Assembly: GCA_030068075.1 (NCBI GenBank)
Contig: CM057826.1
Coordinates: forward strand, 69,661,312 to 69,725,311
Reading direction: 5' to 3'
From: Paguma larvata
Lineage: Eukaryota > Chordata > Mammalia > Carnivora > Viverridae
Length of the DNA: 64,000 bases
A program made the position numbers and the translations under genes. Below the pieces are notes generated by a model, which did no database searches, was not told the DNA's origin, and saw only the letters and a list, made by a program, of their open reading frames with translations. Positions 46,530-58,690 of the stretch are shown in pieces; position 1 is the first letter of the stretch; every line of letters starts with the position of its first letter.

Positions 46530-47190
46530 AAAAGCAAGAAAAATTGAGAAAATGTTTATAATATATGTAACTAAGGATTGATATCTTGATTATACAAAGA
46601 GCTCTCAAAATTCTATAAGAAAGTTAAGCTACCTGATAATGAAATGGGCAAAGGAAATTGATAGTCATTCCAAAGAAGAGGAAAGATGAATGGCCAATGA
46701 AATATTAAAAGATGTCCAAACATCATTTTAGTAATACAGAACTACAAATTAAAATATAATATAATATCATTTCATTAAAATTTAAAAACTTAAAATTCAA
46801 AAAACAGTTTTACCTAGTTCCAACAATATGGAGCAAAGGAAATAGTACATGCTACTGTGGTGAGACTATTCATTGATGCAACCATATGGAAAATCACATG
46901 GAATTATGCATTTAAAATGTGCACTCTACAAATCCACCAAATTCACTTCTAGATATACATTATACACATTCTTGTGTATGTACAACATAAGTAAAAGAAT
47001 GTCCACATGAGTATAGGTAGCAGTAACAGAACCCTGGACACAATCCAAATGCCAACAATACCAGATTAGATAAATATTATATAGTATACCTATTACAAGG
47101 TCTACTATACTGCAGTAAGAATGCATACACTATTACTTATTGCAAGACTTCAAATAATCTTTTAAATGTAGTTTTGATTGCATCAAAAAA
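46530..47190 (+). mobile_element. Old LINE-1 ORF2 C-terminal fragment
   Basis: CAAAGAGCTCTCAAAATTCTATAAGAA, GAAATGGGCAAAGGAAATTGATAG, AAGATGTCCAAACATC, CAACAATATGGAGCAAAGG, GTGCACTCTACAAATCCACC.. and AATCCAAATGCCAACAATACC follow ORF2 order in a heavily decayed copy. Confidence 0.75.
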
Positions 47191-47739
47191 AAAGGCTAGA
47201 TATAAATTTAAAATGTTCACATGGAGAAAACATTTTAAAAATCTCTTGATCAGAAGTGGACTTCTGTAAATGAAAATTTAAACCATATTTTTGGATAAGT
47301 TGACAGCATAACTAAAATGTCAGTTGTGCTTACATTAATTCATAATTTAATATTAGCATAATTTTGCCAAATATAATAAGAATTAAATTTATATACTGAA
47401 TTAATGTGTTAGGTATACTTCTATGATTTTAACATAGATTGATTTGTGTCATCCTCCAAATATTCCCGATAGGAATATCGGGAAAATCACTGTTTACAGA
47501 TCTGCAAAAGTATTCAACTCCTAATCTGTGCCGTTAACCACAATATGCTAAATCTGTGACTAAAAAGAAATAAATATCATGTTTTCTTTTTCCTTGAGGT
47601 GGATAGTTTCTAATCTATAAATTGTAAAATAAAGAATTAAAACTGTTCAGAAGTGTTTTGTAAAAGAAGATTAAGAGGGGTGGAATAGCCTTTCCTAAAC
47701 ATGTTATAATTCTTCCATAGTTAAAATTTGAATGTGGCG

Positions 47740-48670
47740 CATACAGACAAAAAAAATTGAACAGAATAGAAATTGCAGAAATGGACTCAATTATACATAG
47801 TGTTTTATTGTTGAAGTAGAGGTCTGTCTCAAGTCATATGGTAAATTTAGAGTTTCTGAATAAGTGTATTTAGACAGTGGAAAATTTTATCTCATACTCC
47901 ACCGCATTGTACATCAGAATAAACTCCAACTAGGTCAAAATTAAATTAAAAATATGAAATAATGAAAGTAGCAGAAGTAAATATAGGTACATATTTTAGG
48001 AAGGAAAAACAAAAAAATCTGGCACAGTATAAGCACATTTAGAGTACAACACACAATCTGGAGGTCATAAATTAAAGATTGATAAATGTTACTACATTTA
48101 AATCTGAAAGACAAAATTATATAAGCAAATGAGAAAATAAATGCTATATTGGAAAAATATTGTAGCTCTTCACAGACAGACTGATGTCTTAATATACACT
48201 GGACTCCAAAAAATTAATAAGACAAACTCAAAATTCAATAGAAAAAAGGAAAGGATATACATGGAGATTAATGGACATACACTGAAAAATAAAAAGAAAT
48301 GGTTTGAAACATATAAAATATACTCTCATTTATGATCAGATAATTGCAAATTAAACTACATTGAGATGCAGTTTTTTTCTCTGATATTGAAAGAAATACA
48401 AACTATGACAATATACTTATTGGCAAGATTGTAGGGATAGTCTTTTCACTAATATCGGGGATGAGAGTAAAAATGCTACAATGCCTTTGCAGCGTATTTT
48501 GGGAAAATGTGTCAATTAAAAAGGCATTTATTTCTCCACTCAACCCAATAATCTGAATTCTAGGAATTTATTGTCTGTGTATATTTGCAAGTTTATAAAG
48601 TAACATTCAAGACCATTTGTTCCAATATTATTTATAATAATAAATAGTAAACAGTATTGGAAATAGTAGT
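47740..48670 (+). mobile_element. Old LINE-1 ORF2 fragment (RT C-terminus to near 3' end)
   Basis: GAACAGAATAGAAATTGCAGAAATGGAC, CAGTGGAAAATTTTATCTC.., AATAAACTCCAACTAGGTCAAAATTAA, CTTCACAGACAGACTGATG, ATCAGATAATTGCAAATTAAACTACATTGAGATGC and CTCCACTCAACCCAATAATCTGAATTCTAGGAATTTATTG appear in order. Confidence 0.78.
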
Positions 48671-51600
48671 CCATCATTTTTATCATTTCCATCAATTCCA
48701 CCGATAGAGGATAATTTCTAGAAAATATTTACATTGTACAAAATCAAATACTATAAAGCTACCTACATACGGACATGGAAAGATTCCCCAGGATAATACT
48801 GGAGATATATATAAGAAATTATTAAAACGTTTACTTGTGCCAAAGAGACAATTAAAACTTCTTATTTTTGAATCATGTAAAATATGGCCTTGTTGAATAA
48901 AACTATAAACAAAGGTAATTTTATATAAGGTTTTTATATTAATGAAAACATTTAGTTGGTTTGTTAGCAAGGAATTTCTACTATAATTATATTTGCAGTT
49001 TTATGATTTTATATTTTATATGTCCAAAATGACCACGGCTGTATTTTATTTTGTGATTTTTAAGCCATATGTGCTAATAAATTAGTTCTCAGATTCTTTA
49101 TTACCTTATACTGTGTATTAATGTTAGTTTAGATTCATGGTTCATATGCATGTCTAACAATTATCTCTAATGCTCCAACAGATTTATTCGTTCTAATCCA
49201 AATCTTACTAAGATTAGAAAATAATAAAATTTAGCAGTGAGCTTAGTGACAATCTATTCTAAAAGCAGGTGGGAAAACGTAATTAGAAATAAGTATCCTT
49301 GAACTGGAATAATTATTGAGATATCAACTAAGTCATTCCTTAGGCATAAAACAATTATAGAGACTAACTGTTCTTTTAAATCAGTGGCAAGCTAAGAGTA
49401 TTTTGCTACTTCGATTGGCTAAGGTACTTCACTTAGTTATTTTATCTAAATCTTGAAGATAAGCTCTAATTTTATTTCAGAATTGAGAAAGATTTTGTAT
49501 TCATCACCTCACTTATTCTAATGAAATATAGGTATTTTCTTCTTTGGCATACGCATGTAAGACAAATATTTACTTGTGTTATGGTTAACATTTGATTATG
49601 AATAGATTATTCCCATTTCTTATATTACATGTAATACTGGCCTGACAGCTGGAAAGTATGTATTTTTATGTTCATGTTTTTCATAACATAGTGTTGTTTC
49701 ACAGGGGATTTATTTTGATTGAAAATGATGCCCCATAATTTTCCAGGTATTTTTGCCAACATCAATCAGGTACATTTATATGGGAACTTAAGTTAGCAAT
49801 GGCTGATGCCCAAGAATATCTCTGTTCCTACCAGGATTTTGAAAAGAAAATTATTAGATCCCGCCTAATGTTAAAGAAGTTCAGTGCAGTTATTTCGATA
49901 ATAATGTAACCAACCACTCCAGTCAAGACTTTGGCTTGATAGTCACATTTTACATCTAAACATGAACCTGGTATCTTCTTATTTTGTTGATAAAATGTGA
50001 TGTAAAAGTTTGTTTGTTAAGTAATGGCTGTGAAAGGGAATGCGTTTAGTCTGTCTTATGACTGTCACAGTTGCAATGCTGAGAGCAGTCAGCACCTGTT
50101 TTTTGGTAATCACATCAGTTCTTTCTTTCTTACTGTACAAATCCAAATGGTAATCACTTTGAAATTCTAGAATAAAATGCTGATAGATAGGAGACCTTGT
50201 CATCACCCTGGAAAATCATCTGCCTCTTAGTATTTGCCACTTAATTAAAATAGCATCTGCAATAATGGAAGGAGGGTGCTGAATATACTCTAGGAAACAA
50301 ATGCTGAGAGAAGCCTTGGCGCCTGTGGTTAGACAAGCACTATTATTTATTAATCTATGGATTGCAGAGCCCATGTATCAGAGTACTTTATGACAATAGA
50401 ATCAACAATATAGCATTGAAAACAATAAAAATCTGAGAAGGTATGCTCTCCTTAAACAAAGAATAGCAGTAATGCCCTTTTGATAGAAAACTCTAGAAGC
50501 ATTGAGCTTCTTGACAAATACCACATCCAGAATTTTAATTCTCAGGGAAATTAAATTGCCTTAGATGACCTTCGATCAGTTTTAAAAGAGGAAAAGTTGT
50601 AATGCTTTAAGCCACAGTCCATTTTGGATTAGCCAGTTTATTCTAAGCCTTAATGGTTATATTTCCTATGTCAGTTTTATAAATACATCTGAAATTTCTA
50701 TCAGATTTCTGTAAATGTACCCATCATTTTTGTCCACACTAAATATATAAAATTAAATTAATTTTTCAACTCAGAATAAATTTTATTATCTTTAAATAAG
50801 AGGTAAATAGAATATTTTGGGTTTTCTTTTTAAACATGTTGGGTGTGCTCAGAGCCTAGGAAAAAATGAAGGAAAGAAAGTTATTGTTTCAAAAATTTTA
50901 ATAAAATCACTGAAAAACAATTAATATGAAGTTTAGTTAACTTCGTATAGTAGCTGTATCTGAAAACATTCTGTTCTTGTGAAATATTGAAGGGGATATG
51001 ATTGTTGTCTCTCCAAACGCTATTTACAATATCATGGTACATCTTTACTCCTATGGCTTCAAAAAATTCAGTCCAGAAAATAAATTATTTAATAACTCAA
51101 AAGGAAGAAAAAACACAACTTTGTTTTTTTACCACTGGAAATAAAGGTACTATCTCACAGAATAAATTAAAATGAATGAAATGATTTTTTTTTCAAATTT
51201 TATTTCCATATTCCCTTAGGAAATTATTAAGATTGCATGAAAACAACTCCTATACATCAAAGTTAGGGAGGTCCAATGTCAAGAAGGTGGCGATATGGGA
51301 AAATTAAAAACAAAATAACCTAGAATTGGGTATATTGAAATACCAGTACTTGAAAAAATATTGATGTTAATTAATAAATACCCTTTTTAGAAAGTTGGTT
51401 CAAGGTGATTTTTGAGGTATTTTCTTTTTTAGAAAGCTTGCATAATGAAAATATGTTATCTTCTTAGGTATTAAAGTCAGCATTTCTTCAAATGGATAGA
51501 CAAACTCTACGCCTGTGTCTAACCTTCTGATTGCTGTGCCCTGCAAAGTGGTATTTTATGAACAAATTGGGCATAGAACTTGAAATATGTAAACAAAAGT

Positions 51601-52539
51601 TGTATAATTTGTTTCTGTTTTTAATTTGTCAGTTTCTTTAGTATGATTTTGAAAATGAATTAGAATATAAAAACATTTGATTTGTGTTTTAGTTTTACTT
51701 CAAATTTGGCAACAAATAAAATAAAATCCTCAAAAATTAATATAATTTCATTTAACAAATATTTATTGTTTGTCCTCCAGCATTTAAGGCACACTGCTAG
51801 AAACGGGAGAAAGGGGAATATCGGTTTGATTTGCCACTAACTTTTACCCTGAAGCTCATTAGAAACATAAAAATAATAACTATAAAATGATGTAATAAGC
51901 CAAACTTTAGTCTATCTGCTTACATTGGCATAATCCTTAGTGATACTTGGACATTCTTTACTTCTGGATAATGATACTTATCTTTAAAGGAGGAAATTCT
52001 CATAGCAAGAAGATAAATCATGTGTAACCACGTCCTCAGAATGGATTGGAAAGCAGACCTCTGAGGCAGGCCCATTTAAAATAGAAAAATATCAATTTTA
52101 CATGAGACTGAAGAAGTGAAAAATATATCTTCCTGAATTAAAGTTAAACAAAAGATTTTATCTAAGGTCAAATTTAGAAAAGTAAGAAGGCCATATGTAT
52201 TCACTTAAATAACTCGGAAATATTCTTGGAGAATGTTGTGCAGGGGCAAGATTGGGGAATGTCTTGGTAGTCAACAAGCCAGACTTTTATAAGAATTATG
52301 CACTTGCTATCAGTGTAACCCTGAGCAAGCCTCTTAGATGTCTGATGATCAATTACTTTAATTGTAAAATCATAGTTTTGCAATAAATGACCTCTCAAAA
52401 TCCATTTTCCTCTGAAAATAATCTATTATTATGACCACCGTAACTCCCCTCTTCAGAAAAATTAATTAAAAAAAAACAACTTATCCACATGCATTCAGGA
52501 AAAGAATTTAAGGAATAAAGGGCAATTTACAAGTAACTT
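48671..52539. other. AT-rich sequence without a recognised gene
   Basis: No supported frame. A small fragment near 51745-51830 (AACAAATATTTATTGTTTGTCC..) may be another end of the unnamed ancient repeat. Otherwise featureless by eye. Confidence 0.4.
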
Positions 52540-52700
52540 ATATACAAATTATTATAACGAAGGGCTATTTGTAATAGTTAATAATGGAAATAAAATACAT
52601 ACATCATAAAAGGACATTGAATTAATAAATTATGATACATCCATACCATAGAAATAATGTGCACGTATTTAAATTATATTTTTCAATAATATTTAGATAC
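52540..52700 (+). mobile_element. Short old LINE-1 3' fragment
   Basis: GTAATAGTTAATAATGGAAATAAAATAC.., AATTAATAAATTATGATACATCCATACCATAGAAATAATGTGCACG resembles the TGGTACATCCATACAATGGAATA block of ORF2. Confidence 0.55.
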
Positions 52701-52784
52701 AAAGTAAATTTTCACAGTATAATGTTTGATCAAATATATATTTATAATTTTTGTTAAAACTATATGATCTTAATGTATTTAAAT

Positions 52785-52818
52785 AACTATATATATATGT
52801 ATATATATATATACGCAC
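52785..52818 (+). repeat. (TA)n-rich tract
   Basis: CTATATATATATGTATATATATATATACG; imperfect TA dinucleotides. Confidence 0.85.
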
Positions 52819-53123
52819 ACATAGACATATATTTGTGTCAGTAAAAATATTCATAGCTAAACTCATACATAGCTCCCCTCCAAATAAACCTAAGATCAAA
52901 ATATAAAAAATGTTATATTTATCACTAAGGAATTCATAGATATGTATTCTTCATTGAAGCTTTCTGTATTTTTTATTTTTCTATAGTACGTATACACTTT
53001 ATTTTTAGATATAATTATTATTATTTAATTTTTTCAATATTTAATGTTTTGAGCATTTACTCTATGAAGATATTATGTGAAGGGTATTATATCACTTTTT
53101 CACAACTAACTCCGTGATGTATA

Positions 53124-53250
53124 GGAACTGGAAGGTATTATGCTGAGTGAAATAAGTCAGTCAGAGAAAGGACAGATATCATATGTTTTCACTCATATGT
53201 GGATCTTGAGAAACTTAACAGAAGACCAAGGGGGAGGGGAAGGGGAAAAA
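53124..53250 (+). mobile_element. Short carnivore LINE-1 3' fragment
   Basis: GGAACTGGAAGGTATTATGC, AGTGAAATAAGTCAGTCAGAGAAAGG, CATATGTTTTCACTCATATGTGG and an AAGGGGGAGGGGAAGGGG G-rich tract match the ORF2 end and 3'UTR start of the full-length copy (about 6834-6960). Only ~125 bases are present, with no clear terminal A tail. Confidence 0.82.
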
Positions 53251-54611
53251 TAGGAAAAATAGTAAATTATTTTTTATCACATTTTACAGCACAGTAAATT
53301 GAGGCTTAAGGAGATTGTTCCACTTCACATGGAATTAAGATCCATCCTTTAAAATGCTGGATGGAGTTTCAATGCAAACTATTTGGTATTTAACAAAAAG
53401 TGGAGTAGAATTGTATGTAAAATATTAATCAAGGTTCAAGTTTTTTTTATAACAAGAACAAGGTTTTCATGTATCAATTGCAAGATGTTATAATAAATAA
53501 TTGGTTATCAATATAGGATAGAGAACATTAGAGGGGATATGATCATTTGTATAAGAAATAATAGTAATGAGGTCCAGTTTTTCTATTACTGTGTATGATG
53601 GATGAGTTAATTCCTCAGATTAATGAACCAAGTCGTTCTTTTGGCTAGAACTAATGAACTAGAATGTTTTGCAGACTTACTATTGTAAGGTAACCATCCT
53701 CTGAAATAGATATGAGCCTTGATGACAGCAATCATATGTTAAATGATCATGGCGAAACCTTACCTGAAGTCACTAATTTATTTTTTCCCCTTAAAGGAGT
53801 TTGAAAGATCATGGAGGAAGGGGTTAATGGACTATAGCTAGGAAACCATAGAAAATTACCTAGTTTGAAAACAGAAGAGATTTATTTATCATTGAGGAGG
53901 ATCATAATTATAACCAGGAATGCAGCTTGACAATATTATTTATTAATTTGAATATACATTCATCAGCTTTTGCCCATTCTTTACTTATATCATCTCAAGT
54001 ACATAGAATAACACAGTGACGGTAATATCAAATGGGATGCTCTTCTCTATGAAGAAGAAAGTAGAATGATGGAGTAATAATGAATGATAAAGAAGTCCCT
54101 GACCAATATGGAATGGGAAGGGACATCAAAACATCTGATGAATGAGACATTATATTGGTACTTAAACATGATTCGCAAACTTTTCTTAGCAGTCTCAGGG
54201 GATATTTCAACCTCAAAGACACCTGGACAATGGATATTGTTAATATTGTGTTCCATCGTCCATGCATAATCCATCAACTATAGAACTTACAAAAATGAAA
54301 ATAGCCAAAAGAGGACGAACAACGTTACTATGCTATAAAAGATATCTTGACCATTGTTTATTTATACTGCCCAGGTTTCCAGAAAAAATGGTGCCTACTT
54401 TAAATTGTGCCTGAGTCTCATGTCAGATAATAAAAGACCTCCTGTATATTTGCATGTGGAACCATATGGCAGCTGGTAAAAAAAAAAAAAAAAATAGAAT
54501 TTAGTACAGAAAGTACAGCTAGTGAAGTATATAGAGCAAACATTTTGTTTTGCTTTTTAAGATATGCAAATATCACTCATGAATCTAAAAAAATGACAAA
54601 TTACTTAACAA
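53251..54611. other. Unrecognised sequence with a terminal-looking A run
   Basis: No supported gene. Overlapping frames on both strands at 54028-54277 are short. AATAAA at 54429-54434 is followed about 45 bases later by a run of ~17 A residues (54478-54494), which could mark the end of a retrocopy. Confidence 0.35.
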
Positions 54612-54845
54612 AAATACAGAACCTGCTATACACCAGGCATTCTTCTCAGTTTTTATAAACAATAACTCAGAGTAATCCTGATAAAAATCCTGATAGTATC
54701 AGAATTATTATTCCCATTTTACAGATGACAAAATAAGAAACAAACAGCAGTTTAGAAACATGCCAAGTTATATAGCTGGGTCTGGTTGATATGGGTTACA
54801 AACCATATGGTCCAGCCTCAAAGTCATTGCTTTAATCACAAGACT
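54612..54845 (-). mobile_element. MIR, antisense
   Basis: ATTATTATTCCCATTTTACAGATGACAAAATAAGAAAC, AAACATGCCAAGTTATATAGCTGG and GGTTACAAACCATATGGTCCAGCCTCAAAGTC are the complement of the MIR core in order. Confidence 0.82.
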
Positions 54846-57800
54846 TTTCTGTGTCCCCATGAGTTTAACAACATCTTAGTTGATTGGACTACTAGTAGAA
54901 CCACCTGGGTTTCAACTCCATTTCTACAGTTTACTAGCAAATACTGGCTTAGTCACTTCAGCTCCTGTTAGTCTTAGTTTCTGTATATATTAAATGGAGA
55001 TCATAGCAGTGATCTAATTACTTGTCATGGGGGAAAAATGGGGTAATACAGGAATTATGTTTTGTTTTTCCTCCCCTTTTCCAATACCAAAAAAAAAAAT
55101 GGAAGAAAGGAAAATGGAGTGATATTTCTTGGAAAAATACATCTGGTCATCTAGATCCTTTTCTATTCCATGTCTACAGTTGCCATTGTTCTTTTTTATT
55201 AAGATTATCAAATATTTCCTTAAGTATAGAAATCTCAAGATGATGAGCTTGTGAAGTTTTCAGTTTACAGGAAAGCATTATGTAGTTACTGTGACTCAGA
55301 GTCACTGAAATCAGTAAACATCTGAGCAGAAAACTATTACTCTGTGATCATGACATAAGAAGTGTGTGGCCATGTGGGATTTAGGTTACTTTACTTACAT
55401 AGAGTTCAAATTCTTGCACCTTTTTCCTACCTGCTTGGGACTGATGTTTGAGGGTTTTTTTTTTGCTTTTGTTTTTGTTTTGTTTTTTGGATATCCTTAT
55501 AGAAAACCTGAGGAGGGACAGCCTCAATAGAATAGAATCTCCCCTGCATTCTATACAAGCGAATTATTAAGGTGATCAGGGCACTATTTTCCCAGCCTTC
55601 CCATATCTGTCAGGAAGCCTTCCGTGAGTCATTCTTGGACAAACAAGGGGAGAGCATCTTTGACTTCCTACATCTTTGGCAATTGTCTTTCACTTTTTAG
55701 TTTCATCTCAAGACTTCCCTATCTTCTTAATGATCAATGAATTCTCTCTTATTACTGAAGCAAGTCTAGATGTTGCTGTTTTAGTTTCATCTTTTATCTA
55801 TCTTCTGTTGGCTTGCTGAACCAATTTTCACTTAATTGATTATACATTCTCTACTGTTGATTTAACATTGTGGCTTTCCCTTTAATAAACTAGTTCCTTC
55901 AAAATGTTTTTTTTAATAAAAATATGTTATACTAACTTATCTCAATTGTAACCTGGAATTTCAATAATTTATCTCTTACTTACATGAAAGATAGTCTTCT
56001 TTATGTGTTCTCCCTCCAACTTGTTATGTTTCCTATCACTATTCATCTATTTTATTGATGCATTTTCTTCATTATTTCTTAAAAGGAATGTATTCTTGAT
56101 CTGTAACTGATGACATAGTTAGGAAATTTATGCTGTTGTTTGCTTTATTGACTTGTGTATTTCTTTTTTCATGCTCAATTGGGTAGTTTTAAAAAATTAT
56201 ATTCTTACATTTTCCAGTTCTATAGTGTAATATCCTGTTTCAAGAAGCACTAACTCAGCTGATTTATGTATTTCATAAGTTCTGTCCTTTTCCTGATTAT
56301 TCTCTGCTTTTCAGGTAAATAAACCAATTTAGTATCCAGACTGCTTGAACACTGTATTCTTGCGTTTCCTCTCTTTGTCACTCTCACTTATAACAGTATC
56401 ACATATGTATCTTTTTCCAGTATATGTACTTATTTCAAATATATATTAACTGCTTTTAATCTCACAATTTACACTTGATTACCACTGTGTTTCTGACAAT
56501 GAATAGCTTGAAGTGGTTAACTCCCCCCCCTCATTTTTGGGCAGGCCTAACTTGCATGTTTTCTGGCAGTTTTTTACTCCCTTCCCTGTGAAATATTCAC
56601 ATATACAATTTCATAAGGTAAACATCAAAAATAGCATGACAGAAAATGTAGTGCATTTGGCAATTGACCCCTGACATTTAAAGCTCCAGCTGGCTAGATA
56701 TGTGCACTCATTCTGGTCACTTGTCACTTACAGATTTTATAGTTTTTGAGTTTCTACTTAAAGATATTAAATAGACAAAGTCCTTCAAACATCAGAACTA
56801 CTGGGAGAATCTTTCCAACTTTCTGTTATCCATCTGCTTAGTCATTGTCTTCTATGCAAGTATGAAGAAAAAAATCTTTGTAATCACTAGAGGGCATTTT
56901 ATTCGTTATTCACCTTAGTGCACATATTATCAAGTGTCTTTCAGGAGGACATATATATGTGGTTTTCCAGATCAGTTATTTAACCACAATTCTGTATTTA
57001 ATAATGTTTTGCGTCGGTGTTAATGTATGAATGCCCTGTTTTTGAAAAAAAATATAGCATTGGGAACAATAATTATTCAAAATTTAAACATTTTGTTTTA
57101 CTCTTATACTATATGACACTCTTTGGAGACTTCTTTATTTGTTCATTAGAGGAGGTAGCACAGCTGTAAAAATAGTCCCTCTGGGAACACTGTGAAATTT
57201 CTGTTGAAATGGAGGAAATAAGTGGGTTTAATTGATCAATGAATTTATGACCACTCATTTTCTGTAAAAAAAAAAAAAAGTCTCTGGCAATGACACAAGC
57301 AAAGACAATAACCAGCACAAAGACCATTTCTGGAGATTTTGACTCTATTTACCTTGCTGTAATGTAACATCTTTTTTTCTTAGACACTAAGATTGTATTA
57401 GTTACTCTAGTGTCTTAGATATGCTTTGTTTTTTTGCTGAGTAGTTTCATTGTATAAAATCCTTATTTTATTCTGTAACAAACAAAATTTAGAGAGACTC
57501 AGTAATACCTTTGATTTTCTGAAAAATGTGTACTTTCCATTAAAAGACTATAATTTTCTTTGCACCAGAGTCTTTAAGAGACAACTAGGTACTTTTCAGG
57601 TAGTTTTTCCTTTCCAGCCTTAAATTAAGAAGCAGTGCCTCCCTTAGAAGTCTGTAGTAAATTTCATTCTCAAGATGTCTCTTCTCACCTATTCTGGAAT
57701 TTGGGAGGTGCAATCACAATAACAAACTCAGCATCAAATTGATCATGACAGTAAACATTTTGATCATTTGCTTTATATCAAGTCTCTTAAGTGCAGATGC

Positions 57801-58439
57801 TACATGTGTGATCAGAAAAAAAGTGTCTGTTCTTCCAGAATGGGTGATTTTTAATATGAACTTTTTCAGTTGTCTCAATCCTCAATGACTCCCTCTTTTC
57901 CTTAGTTATTAGAATCGAAAAGAATCCACTTATAATGCTTCTTTATGTTTTTTGAAGTTGTTCGTGAAAAGATAATCTGAGTTAATTATTTTTTATAATT
58001 CCTACTTTCCTGTCTCTACATTGTTGCAGGAATTGGACAGGAAATTCTGGCATAAGAAATTCCCTGAAAACATTAAACAGATTAGAGTAAGGTAAAACCA
58101 ATAGGATTATAACTTGAATATAAAGTGAGAGAGAAGGTGAAATAGAGTGGTAAGCAAAGTACAGAGAAAGAAAGAAAATTGGAATTAAAAATAATTTATA
58201 GGAAGAGTAGTAATTTCTATTTCTGGGTAGAGCTTTTCATTATAATTAGGATGAATCTATATTAAATAGATAATAACATCTGAATAATTTTTGAGGCTTA
58301 TCAAAATAGAGAATGGTCAAACTAGCCCATCATAGATGGTGTATAGCCTATAATTTAGAAGGATATTTGCAGTATAAATAGTTTAAAAGAACTAGAATAA
58401 TATTTTGTCACATGTGAAAAGTATATGAAATGTAAACCA
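54846..58439. other. AT-rich sequence without a recognised gene
   Basis: Frames at 55014-55243 overlap on opposite strands and carry no motif. T-rich runs occur at 55456-55490. No family recognised. Confidence 0.4.
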
Positions 58440-58690
58440 ATTGACCATACATGTTTGGGTTTATTTCTGGATTCTCGGTTCTATTCCATTGGTCTGTATG
58501 TGTATGTTTTCACTATGACCACACTATGACCACTGCTATGTTTTGAGTAGTACAGCTTAATAGTAAGTTTCGAAATTGAGCATTTGAGTACCACAACATT
58601 TTTTTTCAACGTTCTTTTGGCTGTCTGGGGCCCCTTGTGGTTCCATATGTATGTAGAGATCAACTTTTTCATTTTTGGTACAGTTTGCAG
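58440..58690 (-). mobile_element. LINE-1 ORF2 fragment, antisense
   Basis: TTGGGTTTATTTCTGGATTCTC-like sequence, GGTTCTATTCCATTGGTCTGTATG and TTCTTTTGGCTGTCTGGGGCCCCTTGTGGTTCCATATG are the complement of the ORF2 segment that reads ..ENRDPE-like/PMEQ. A minus-strand frame (58481-58672) belongs to this relic. Confidence 0.82.
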
